The notes below the pieces were generated by a model. That model saw nothing but the letters and a program-made list of their open reading frames with translations. It ran no database searches and was not told where the DNA came from. A DNA stretch of 49,824 nucleotides from Eutrophobius sp051275005 (GTDB lineage: Bacteria; Pseudomonadota; Gammaproteobacteria; Eutrophobiales; Eutrophobiaceae): positions 1 to 49,824 of the forward strand of contig JBNMOP010000006.1 of the NCBI GenBank assembly GCA_051275005.1, in the 5' to 3' direction. The position numbers were made by a program, and so were the translations under genes. The stretch's first letter is position 1, and every line of letters begins with the position of its first letter. Shown here in pieces: positions 35,753 to 43,869 of this stretch.

Positions 35753-36997
35753 ATGAATTTATTCAGTTTTACATTTTTAACATTACTGTTTTGCAGCCTC
35801 ACACTCCAGTTTTATCTAATTTATCGACATATACGTCATGTAGGGCTGCACAGGGAAAGGGTACCAGAAGAATTTTCTGAAAATATAAGTCTCGATGCCC
35901 ACCAGAAAGCGGCAGACTATACCCAGGCAAAATCCAGAATTGGAATAGTCGACCTTATTTTAAGTTCTGCCCTGTTATTAATATGGACGCTGGGTGGTGG
36001 ATTCAATTTTATAGATCAATTCATACGTGGCATGACGACATCTGAATTATGGACAGGTGTGTGCTTCATGTTATCAGTACTAATACTTTCGTCATTACTG
36101 GATATTCCCATGTCCATTTATAGAACTTTTATACTTGAAGAAAAATTTGGTTTCAACAAAACAACCCCGAAAATATTTATTTCAGATATGGTTAAAAGTT
36201 TTGTTCTAATGATAATTATCGGAACACCGATGTTAGCGTTGATACTCTGGATAATGACTAATGCAGGAGATCAATGGTGGCTTTATGTATGGATGACATG
36301 GTTAGGATTCAGTTTATTTATGATGTGGTTTTATCCTGAATTTATTGCGCCAATGTTTAATAAATTCAAGCCATTGGAAGACCAGGAATTGAAATCTCGC
36401 ATTGAGAATTTATTGGTAAGAAATGGTTTTGCCAGTCAGGGTATATTTATCATGGATGGTTCTTCCAGGTCCAGTCATGGAAATGCCTATTTCACAGGAA
36501 TGGGCAGCAATAAGCGTATCGTTTTTTTTGATACATTAATTAATGACTTATCGCACCAGGAAATAGAAGCTGTCCTGGCTCACGAACTTGGTCATTTTAA
36601 ATGTAACCATATAAAGAAACGAATATCCGTAATGGCAATTATATTTCTTGTTGGATTCTGGATATTAGGATGGTTAATAGACAAACAATGGTTTTATTCA
36701 GGTCTGGGTGTTGATCAAGCATCGAATTACATGGCATTAATATTATTTATGATGGCATTGCCAGTATTTACATTCTTTCTGCAACCTATTTCTTCATATT
36801 TTTCACGGCGTGATGAATTTGAGGCTGACGACTTCGCAGCTGAGCAGGCCCACGCTTCTGATTTAATTAAGGCATTGGTCAAGCTCTATAAAGAAAATGC
36901 CAATACACTAACACCGGACCCCTTATATTCGGCCTTTCACGATTCTCATCCCCCGGCACCGATTAGAATTGCACACCTAACAGAGAAGCCTGTTTAA
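35753..36997 (+). CDS. Ste24-like M48 zinc metalloprotease
   Basis: A 414-residue multi-pass membrane protease of the M48A (Ste24/CAAX prenyl protease 1) type. The zinc site is HELGH (277-281) in VLAHELGHFKCNHI, and the third ligand is the Glu in RRDEFEADDFAAEQA. SSRSSHGNAYFTGMG and KRIVFFDTLI precede it, as in Ste24 proteins. Membrane helices lie near 1-20, 65-85, 98-118, 150-172, 180-200, 290-310 and 328-348. Bacteria generally lack prenylated CAAX proteins, so the natural substrate is unknown and envelope quality control is plausible. It is divergent from orn and convergent with recR. Confidence 0.92.
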   Translation: MNLFSFTFLTLLFCSLTLQFYLIYRHIRHVGLHRERVPEEFSENISLDAHQKAADYTQAKSRIGIVDLILSSALLLIWTLGGGFNFIDQFIRGMTTSELWTGVCFMLSVLILSSLLDIPMSIYRTFILEEKFGFNKTTPKIFISDMVKSFVLMIIIGTPMLALILWIMTNAGDQWWLYVWMTWLGFSLFMMWFYPEFIAPMFNKFKPLEDQELKSRIENLLVRNGFASQGIFIMDGSSRSSHGNAYFTGMGSNKRIVFFDTLINDLSHQEIEAVLAHELGHFKCNHIKKRISVMAIIFLVGFWILGWLIDKQWFYSGLGVDQASNYMALILFMMALPVFTFFLQPISSYFSRRDEFEADDFAAEQAHASDLIKALVKLYKENANTLTPDPLYSAFHDSHPPAPIRIAHLTEKPV

Positions 36998-37098
36998 TAT
37001 CGGTGGGCACGGAGAATATTATTTAATAACTCTGTAAAAGATAAAAATCTTTAATAAAAATTAGCTTGCCGACACACTGTCGTTATCATTAACATGGG

Positions 37099-37137
37099 CT
37101 GGATTCAGGGGTCCGCTAACGCCTCCCCGGAATGACG
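37099..37137. repeat. REP-like intergenic palindrome
   Basis: The sequence starts CTGGATTCAGGGG and ends CCCCGGAATGACG. Its arms (37103-37111 with 37125-37133) form an imperfect hairpin with one A-G mismatch. The layout CTGGATTC...GGAATGACG is that of a dispersed extragenic palindrome common in proteobacteria. It lies in the 226-base gap between the convergent M48 protease and recR genes. No other structure in that gap is supported. Confidence 0.5.
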
Positions 37138-37223
37138 AATAGGTTTGAATCTGCACAGACCTTACGTTACGAATTATGAGTCCTTAATCACTCGTTCCGA
37201 AGTTCGCTTCCATCACAAAGAAA

Positions 37224-37829
37224 TTAAATTTCTCGCCTTCCCGACAAGGCCTCTGAAAGTGTTCCACTGTCAATATATTCCAGTTCACCGCCTACTGGAA
37301 CACCATGGGCTAGACGAGAAATCTTGATGTTTTTATTTCTGACTATCTCACCTATAAAGTATGAAGTTGCCTCACCTTCCACGGTAGAATTAGTAGCCAT
37401 AATGACTTCTTTCACTACACCTTCATCGAGGATAGATGACAGCAAACTCAAACCTAAGTCATCTGGTCCGATCCCATCCAGTGGAGATAAATGTCCCATC
37501 AATACAAAATAAACACCTCGATAACCTGCATCCTCTACCGCAAATACATCTGCCGGGGTTTCAACCACACACAATAATGTCTTGTCCCGTTTTTCACTGG
37601 CACAAACAGGGCAATATTCAGATTCTGTAAAATTTCTACAACGTTTACAATGTCCTATTTCATCCATCGCCAACTCAAGTGCAGAAGCAAGTTTTTTTGC
37701 TCCTTCCCGATTTCTTAACAATAGATGGTAGGAAATTCGTTGTGCAGATTTCTTACCTATACCAGGCAAACAACATAAGGTACTGATTAGTTGTTCAAGT
37801 CTTGTTGGGTCTGACATAAATTCATTCAA
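37224..37829 (-). CDS. recR: Recombination protein RecR
   Basis: It acts with RecF and RecO to load RecA on gapped DNA. The helix-hairpin-helix LCCLPGIGKKSAQRISYHLL is followed by a four-cysteine zinc finger (CKRCRNFTESEYCPVC) and a Toprim domain (LLCVVETPADVFAVE, then YRGVYFVLMGHLSPLDGIGP). The C-terminus (SRLAHGVPVGGELEYIDSGT) carries the Walker-B-like family signature. The length of 201 is typical. It is the third gene of dnaX-ybaB-recR, 41 bases after ybaB. Confidence 0.98.
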   Translation of the reverse strand: MNEFMSDPTRLEQLISTLCCLPGIGKKSAQRISYHLLLRNREGAKKLASALELAMDEIGHCKRCRNFTESEYCPVCASEKRDKTLLCVVETPADVFAVEDAGYRGVYFVLMGHLSPLDGIGPDDLGLSLLSSILDEGVVKEVIMATNSTVEGEATSYFIGEIVRNKNIKISRLAHGVPVGGELEYIDSGTLSEALSGRREI

Positions 37830-37870
37830 CCTTTCTATGCATCAGGTGGCATAAATATATATTTGCTGAG

Positions 37871-38194
37871 TTAAAAAGGAAGACTTATACCAGGTGGTAA
37901 ATTTAGACCCGATGAAAAACCAGCCATCTTATCCGCTGTCATTTTTTCAATACGCCGATTGGCATCATTGACCGCAGCAGCAATTAAATCTTCCAGCATT
38001 TCTCTATCTTCACCCGTTAAAGTTTGGTCAATTTCAATTTTTTTTACATCGTGTTTTCCAGTCATAATAACTTTCACCATTCCAGCCCCAGATTCTCCTA
38101 TAACCTCTGATCTGGCAATTTCCTCCTGAACTTTTTTTAGGTCCTCCTGCATTTGTTGGGCCTGCTTCATCATATTTCCTAATCCAGCTTTCAT
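37871..38194 (-). CDS. ybaB: YbaB/EbfC nucleoid-associated protein
   Basis: A small DNA-binding protein that forms a tweezer-shaped dimer. The 107-residue sequence begins GNMMKQAQQMQEDLKKVQEE, then has GMVKVIMTGKHDVKKIEID and ends with a C-terminal region containing GLNLPPG. These blocks define the family. The gene lies 14 bases after dnaX and upstream of recR, the order conserved in most gammaproteobacteria. Confidence 0.97.
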   Translation of the reverse strand: MKAGLGNMMKQAQQMQEDLKKVQEEIARSEVIGESGAGMVKVIMTGKHDVKKIEIDQTLTGEDREMLEDLIAAAVNDANRRIEKMTADKMAGFSSGLNLPPGISLPF

Positions 38195-38208
38195 ATTAAC
38201 CTCATAAT

Positions 38209-39774
38209 TTAACTTGGTTGAATTGTATTTTTTTCAACATTTGCACTAAATGTATCAATCATTTCCTTAACTGCTGGGTCTTCACTAAATGACTCAACTG
38301 CATTCTGTTTCTTTTCTTCTTCTTTTCTTTTTGCCTGTTGCTTTGGTGTTTCTTCATCAAGTTCATCAACACTGATGACAAGTTTTACATCCTTCCCAAA
38401 TCGTTCGGCTATTGCATTTTGTAACCGCTCTTTTTGTATAGTTTTCAGCATATGTTCCTGACTTGGTAAAAGTACAAGGTGAATTTTTTCCTTAGTATGT
38501 TCCTTTAGTATGCAATTCCCGGCAAGTTCTTTAACGAGACCAGTCAATGCCATTTCGTCAATGACAGATTTCCAATCTTGCCCAATGGTGATATCACTAT
38601 TTTCTGAAGAAATTGGCGTGACAACGGGTACTGCAGATTTAACAACACCAATCTTTCGTGTAGCTTTTTCAGAATTAGTAGTACTACCTGAATTTCCCTC
38701 AGGTTTAAATGCCATCATGCGAATTATCGTCATTTCAAAACCAATCCTTGGTTCTGGGGCTATCTGCAAGTCACGCCGTCCTGTCAAAGCAATTTGATAA
38801 TAAAGCTGGAGGTCCTCTTTTTCAAATCGTCCAGCTAAATTACGCAACTCGGGTTTTAGGTTATCCACTTCCTCATCGCCCACCATCTGACATATTGCCA
38901 TATCATGTAAATCTGAAAGTATCTCAGCTAATACAGCATCATAATCAGGACTGTGCTCATCCATTTTATCTAAACAGCTGATCATTTCACTAGCATTAGC
39001 TGTTAGTAGAGATTCATATAGTTCTATTAAATGATGACTGTCAATCGTACCAAGCATATCCCTGACCTGGCCTTCTTTTAATTCACCATTACCATAGGAA
39101 ATTGCCTGATCTAATAAGCTTAGCGCATCGCGCATACTTCCATCTGCCCCAGCAGCAATTAATTTCAGCGATGTCTCATCTGCCGTAACGGATTCCTTTC
39201 CAACAATTTCGCGTAACTGACCGCCAATTTGATCGCGCGTCAGGTGCTTTAAATTAAACTGTAAACAACGAGATAATATTGTTACCGGTAGTTTTTTAGG
39301 TTCTGTAGTTGCAAGAAGAAACTTTACATGAGGAGGAGGCTCTTCTAGAGTTTTTAACAATGCGTTAAAACTATGATTTGAGAACATGTGAACTTCGTCA
39401 ATCAGATATACTTTGTAACGACCGCTGCTAGGTGCATACTGGACATTGTCCATCAGGTCACGAGTTTCCTCCACTTTTGCTCGTGACGCGGCATCTACCT
39501 CAATCAGATCTACAAACCGACCTTCATCGATCGAGACACATGCACTGCAACTACCACAAGGCTCTGAGCTAACGCCTTTTTCACAATTTAGACATTTTGC
39601 TAAAATTCTAGCCAGAGTAGTTTTACCGACACCACGTGTTCCAGTAAACAAATAGGCATGATGGAGTCTATCACTATCCAGGGCATTCTTTAGTGCCCCC
39701 AGGACATGATTTTGACCAACCATGTCAGCAAAAGATTGAGGACGCCATTTTCTGGCTAACACTTGATATGTCAT
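38209..39774 (-). CDS. dnaX: DNA polymerase III subunit tau/gamma
   Basis: The clamp-loader ATPase of the replisome. YQVLARKWRPQSFADMVGQ leads to the Walker A GTRGVGKTT (45-53), a zinc module with cysteines at 61, 64, 73, 76 and 79, Walker B YLIDEVHMF and the sensor SRCLQFNLK. The C-terminal part (from ~365) is low in conservation, with a KQQAKRKEEEKKQN linker. At 521 residues it is shorter than Escherichia coli tau. I saw no A AAA AAG slippery heptamer that would make the short gamma form, but this was not checked exhaustively. The SRP RNA gene lies directly upstream on the same strand. Confidence 0.97.
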   Translation of the reverse strand: MTYQVLARKWRPQSFADMVGQNHVLGALKNALDSDRLHHAYLFTGTRGVGKTTLARILAKCLNCEKGVSSEPCGSCSACVSIDEGRFVDLIEVDAASRAKVEETRDLMDNVQYAPSSGRYKVYLIDEVHMFSNHSFNALLKTLEEPPPHVKFLLATTEPKKLPVTILSRCLQFNLKHLTRDQIGGQLREIVGKESVTADETSLKLIAAGADGSMRDALSLLDQAISYGNGELKEGQVRDMLGTIDSHHLIELYESLLTANASEMISCLDKMDEHSPDYDAVLAEILSDLHDMAICQMVGDEEVDNLKPELRNLAGRFEKEDLQLYYQIALTGRRDLQIAPEPRIGFEMTIIRMMAFKPEGNSGSTTNSEKATRKIGVVKSAVPVVTPISSENSDITIGQDWKSVIDEMALTGLVKELAGNCILKEHTKEKIHLVLLPSQEHMLKTIQKERLQNAIAERFGKDVKLVISVDELDEETPKQQAKRKEEEKKQNAVESFSEDPAVKEMIDTFSANVEKNTIQPS

Positions 39775-39846
39775 AAATTACCTTTCAGTTGAAAAATCTA
39801 AGAGAAGACCTACTTGTGGTTCCCAACATATTTTATTTTATAAACG

Positions 39847-39952
39847 GGCCCTCACCGTTCAAATAACACACCCGTATCTATTATTACCGCTGCTCCCTTC
39901 CAGGCCTGACGGAGTTCATAACTTCACGCCGTGCTAACAAACGGTGAGGACC
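39847..39952 (-). ncRNA. ffs: 4.5S / signal recognition particle RNA
   Basis: On the minus strand the sequence begins GGTCCTCACCGTT, and its 3' end AACGGTGAGGGCC pairs with it to form the base of a long hairpin. The apical part holds the conserved Ffh-binding core TCAGGCCTGGAAGG followed by GAGCAGCGG, matching the Escherichia coli core CAGGTCCGGAAGGAAGCAGC. At about 106 nt it is the small bacterial type without an Alu domain. Ends were set by the terminal stem and may be off by a few bases. Confidence 0.93.
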
Positions 39953-39961
39953 ACACAGACA

Positions 39962-39989
39962 ATAGTAACATATCTGAATTCTGAACCAA
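39962..39989 (-). promoter_or_regulatory. Promoter of the SRP RNA gene
   Basis: On the minus strand TTGGTT (39984-39989) and TACTAT (39962-39967) are 16 bases apart, with the -10 box ending about nine bases before the first base of the RNA. This fits a sigma-70 promoter for a stable RNA. It is assigned by position and match only. Confidence 0.5.
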
Positions 39990-40317
39990 TGCACAAACAA
40001 GCTTACTAAAAGGTCGTAGCAGGCAGGGGATAATCTACAACTTACAAGTTATTGTTACAGCAGGTGATTCCTCACAATTACGACAAATAATAAACAACTG
40101 TCTGGTAATCGATATCTGTTAAATACCAGTATATTAAGCACTCTAATTATTATCGTCACTAAGTTCACAGAGTAATAATTTTCTCCGTCAGTTCGATACT
40201 ATCTATGGTGAGTAAAAATAAGACTAAAGGATAAATTCCTATAATTACTTAGTGGGATTGTTAGATTATATGACTATCGATTGCACATGCACGGTACTGG
40301 TATAATAAGTTAGATGA
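39990..40317. other. Intergenic region downstream of the DUF4175 gene
   Basis: About 330 AT-rich bases lie between the end of the DUF4175 operon and the SRP RNA promoter. I see no gene. A loose inverted pair, CTGGTA (40102-40107) with TACCAG (40124-40129), is the only structure noticed, and no convincing terminator for the operon was found. Confidence 0.5.
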
Positions 40318-43300
40318 CTAGTTTTCTCTGCTTAGTCGTCGATAATATTCTGCCACAGCATCCTTGTATTCACTGGAGATGGTTTCAGAAGCAGCAGACC
40401 TGACACTTGCCGGTTCCTTATTCCGCATTCCCGCATCCAGTCGTAACTCTAGTTGTTCTAGTAAAGATAGCGTAGCCAAATATTCCTGCTCAATTATGTT
40501 CTCGTTATTACCATCACCGGAGAATGCGAATTGCTGTTGCAACTGTTGGGTTAGTGTGCGGATCTCATTTATATCTTCCAGGCTGAGATCCTGGTCTCTC
40601 AGTTCAGGTATCGCATTATTAATTGCACGAGCCGTAGCAGAAAGATCCTGACCTAATCTATCCCAGGATGCCCGGTCAATCGCGGGTCCTGCTCGATTCG
40701 TATTCCCCCCCCATACACCTCTGGTAGCATTTCCACCGGGATTCTGGTCTGCATTATCTCCAGGGTTCTCAGAGGCTTGTCCCTCAGCCATTTGTTGTTC
40801 ACCAGCACTTGATTGTGATTCATTATCGGATGGTTGACCCTGACCTTGCCTGGTAAGTTGTTCCAGATCCTTTCTTAATCCCCTGGTTTGCTCCAATGTC
40901 CTGTCCAGACTACTACTATCTGCCAATTCTGCACCGTCTGCGACATTACGAGCGCGATTCAGTTTTTCAGTAATATCATTTAATGCCTGGGTCACGGCAC
41001 TCTCACTGCCAGCAATATAAGGCGCAGCACCGTACGCGATATACTCGGATGCAACATAGAGTCTCTCGGACAATTGAGATTTACTTATAATTTCCCTGGC
41101 GTCTTCTAAATCAGATACCGCTTCTGGCAAACTATTCTCGTATTGTTCTACCGAGGCATGTATGTCCTGCTCCAGACCCTGAAGTGTTTCTGTCATTTCT
41201 TTCTTTTCACTGGCCAGCCTTGCTTCATCAGCTCGCGTCAAACCACTACCTACTTGACCAGTTTGTTCACGTTCAGCAAGTGCGCGTTTAACTGCTTGTT
41301 GTAGCTCTTGTTCCATACGCTTTTGATCTTCAAACAACTCATTTGCCTTGCTTGCCATATTCTCAAATGATTGTTCCATAGATTGTTGCTGACCACGTGC
41401 AACCTCTTCCCTGGCGCCTTCAAGTTGATTTCCTGCTTCATTTGCGGCCCGTTCTATGGCCTCATGATCACCCGGATTATTCATGGCATCACTAACTTCA
41501 TTCATTGCGCGTATAGCGCTTTCCAATCGTCGACTGGTTGCTGACTGGGATTGACCCTGTCCCTCACCTTGTTCTGATCCTTGTGAGGATGCAGAACTTT
41601 GCTGTCCACTTGAGTTTGAGGACGAGGATTGCTGCCCCTGCTGTGCGTTTTGTGCAGATTGCTCCATACGTTCCAGTTGTTCTTGTAGTTGCTCTGCCTC
41701 ACGTCGTAACATCTCCTGTTGCCACTTCTGTGCCTCAGTAATGTTATTTTGTTGCTGCATGTTATTAGCCAACTGCTCCTGGCGACGCGCTAATTCCTCC
41801 AGTTGTTTCATGGCATCATCTGCCTGCTCAGTTTGCGCGCTGGGTGATGCCGGATTTCCAGTTTCGTACTGGTTCTTTTTAAGATCCATCTCCAACTCAA
41901 ACATTTCTGCCAAATCCTGGCCAGCGCTGGAAGAAGAGCCACCTCCTCCTTGTTCCTGTTGGAACGAGATCTGCATATCTGTAAATACCGCTTCGGCTCG
42001 AAGCAGATGTTGTAATGCCTCTTGTTCTGGTTGTATTGCTTTTTCCAATTCCAGTTCTTCGAGAAATTCCGAGGCCGGCCCCATAGCTGCGGCTGCCATT
42101 TCCATATTGTCTACAAACTTAGCAATTTGTTCGTCGGCATTTAATTGTCTGGCACGGGTTCGTTCCGCCAGTGTTAGTGCCTGCTCTGACAAGGTTGCTT
42201 GTAATCCCGATAACAATAAAGCGTTATCTTCAGTACTACTATTTAATGTGCCTTTGGATTCGGTTTTTTCCCTGAGAAGATTCCAGGTTGAAACAATAAT
42301 TTCCTTTTGACGCTGTGATATTTCCTGCTGTTCATTTCCACCCTGACCGCCAGCCCCTCCTCCCTGCTGAGATTGAGAATAACGCCGATCAAATGGCTGT
42401 ACCTGGATAAAATACATATCTGTATTAGAGGTTTGTTCCTTATCAGTCACCCGTGCGTAATAAGAAACCAGATCACCCGACTCAAGATTATCCATTACCT
42501 GGTTCTCATCGGTGGCTGTGGTGGAAGCAGACTGCATATCTTCCAGGAAAAAAACATGGTCAGTTTCCACAGACCTTCCCTCTATCGACATAGGCACTGA
42601 CTGCCAATCTCCGCCATTAACAGAATAGCGTAACTCCATAGATTCCAGTGCGTAATCATCACTGGCCTCTACATGAACAGTTATCTCTTCGATATTACTG
42701 GCCGACAAATCGCGACCAGGACGAGTGAATTTGATGTCCGGCTTACCATCCTCGAGAACACGAATAAAATAATCTTCACTTAACCTGACTAATTCATTTC
42801 CTAATTTCGCTGCTATATAATATTGACCATCTTCTACAATATTGAACGACCCTGTCCCTGTACGATCGATAATTTCCAGTTCGCGGAAATCTCCATTAAG
42901 TACCAGAACGCCAGAAGGTAACGGTGCAGTAGTCGTCACTTCAAGTGCAATAGAGGTACCATCTATTGCCGAGATATCACCACCTGGTTCAAATGTATCG
43001 GGCGATCTACTGGACCATTCTGGATAGTGATATGTTAATTTCAAATTTTCAATATCGGGTAAATCAACTACCTGGATATTGTAATCAGGACTACGAATAC
43101 CTGCAGAAGTAACATAATATTCTGCATCCTCACGGATCGTGAAAAATGTGAACCCGAAGCCGCTTTCATTCTGAAGCATGTCAACTTCTTGCCATTCTTT
43201 ATTTGCCAACCGAACATGAATACTTGCATCTACAGGATTAAACCCATTCATCTTCGCCAATACTTTCACGCTTCCGCCGCGTCGTATTGCTTCATCACCA

Positions 43301-43869
43301 GGTATAACAGAGATTGTTTGTGGGGGCAGTAGATCAGAAAAAGCCCATCCTGCCAGGAGATGTCGGACACCATAGTTCAATAAACCAGGGCCTGCTATGA
43401 TTACCCACAGCAAAAGAAAAACACATACCGCGGTAATTACACCTGGGAGTATGAGTTCCTTATTATTTATAAGTTTTTCTGGACTATTTTCCCTGGCAAT
43501 CTTAAGAGTATCTTCAGCGAGCAAGTCTTTTAAGGGATGATGATTATCTAATCCTGCATAGGTTTCAATACGACCATTAAATATGCTGGCGCGACTTTCG
43601 ATTATGCCTGCAAGATTTTGTCTTAGACTATCCAGTGGCCGTTTGAAAAATAAGAGGACTATCCCAGCAATCGCAATAACTAACACGAATCTACTGGTTA
43701 TAACGGTATCACTTGAAAAACCTGAACGAATTGCGAGACTGGCACCAATTACTGAGACGACTAAAATCACCGCAGTTAATATTGCCGAGCCCCTTAGTAG
43801 ACATACTTTTTTTAACCGGCCCATAAAATGGGACAGAAATTGATCAAGTTGCTGAGAGATTGTTGCCAT
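40318..43869 (-). CDS. Giant DUF4175-family membrane protein with Gln/Ser-rich coiled coil
   Basis: 1183 residues. Three hydrophobic helices near the N-terminus (about 25-47, 60-76, 138-162) anchor it in the inner membrane. A beta-rich region (about 190-500) then holds Ig-like segments such as VHVEASDDYALESMELRYSVNGG and ends at YFIQVQPFDRRYSQ. From ~510 to the end it is mostly charged and Gln-rich coiled coil, broken by low-complexity linkers rich in Q, G and S (about 505-520, 770-800, 1030-1070). This is the layout of DUF4175 proteins, whose function is unknown. It is the last gene of the operon; its ATG overlaps the stop of the VWA gene by one base (TAATG), so the two products probably work together. 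Confidence 0.88.
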   Translation of the reverse strand: MATISQQLDQFLSHFMGRLKKVCLLRGSAILTAVILVVSVIGASLAIRSGFSSDTVITSRFVLVIAIAGIVLLFFKRPLDSLRQNLAGIIESRASIFNGRIETYAGLDNHHPLKDLLAEDTLKIARENSPEKLINNKELILPGVITAVCVFLLLWVIIAGPGLLNYGVRHLLAGWAFSDLLPPQTISVIPGDEAIRRGGSVKVLAKMNGFNPVDASIHVRLANKEWQEVDMLQNESGFGFTFFTIREDAEYYVTSAGIRSPDYNIQVVDLPDIENLKLTYHYPEWSSRSPDTFEPGGDISAIDGTSIALEVTTTAPLPSGVLVLNGDFRELEIIDRTGTGSFNIVEDGQYYIAAKLGNELVRLSEDYFIRVLEDGKPDIKFTRPGRDLSASNIEEITVHVEASDDYALESMELRYSVNGGDWQSVPMSIEGRSVETDHVFFLEDMQSASTTATDENQVMDNLESGDLVSYYARVTDKEQTSNTDMYFIQVQPFDRRYSQSQQGGGAGGQGGNEQQEISQRQKEIIVSTWNLLREKTESKGTLNSSTEDNALLLSGLQATLSEQALTLAERTRARQLNADEQIAKFVDNMEMAAAAMGPASEFLEELELEKAIQPEQEALQHLLRAEAVFTDMQISFQQEQGGGGSSSSAGQDLAEMFELEMDLKKNQYETGNPASPSAQTEQADDAMKQLEELARRQEQLANNMQQQNNITEAQKWQQEMLRREAEQLQEQLERMEQSAQNAQQGQQSSSSNSSGQQSSASSQGSEQGEGQGQSQSATSRRLESAIRAMNEVSDAMNNPGDHEAIERAANEAGNQLEGAREEVARGQQQSMEQSFENMASKANELFEDQKRMEQELQQAVKRALAEREQTGQVGSGLTRADEARLASEKKEMTETLQGLEQDIHASVEQYENSLPEAVSDLEDAREIISKSQLSERLYVASEYIAYGAAPYIAGSESAVTQALNDITEKLNRARNVADGAELADSSSLDRTLEQTRGLRKDLEQLTRQGQGQPSDNESQSSAGEQQMAEGQASENPGDNADQNPGGNATRGVWGGNTNRAGPAIDRASWDRLGQDLSATARAINNAIPELRDQDLSLEDINEIRTLTQQLQQQFAFSGDGNNENIIEQEYLATLSLLEQLELRLDAGMRNKEPASVRSAASETISSEYKDAVAEYYRRLSREN

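Noticed and set aside
41741..42310. Plus-strand open frame of about 189 codons rich in Ser and Cys
   Set aside because: It is antisense to the Gln-rich coiled coil of the DUF4175 gene; the CAA/CAG codons of that gene keep the opposite frame open.
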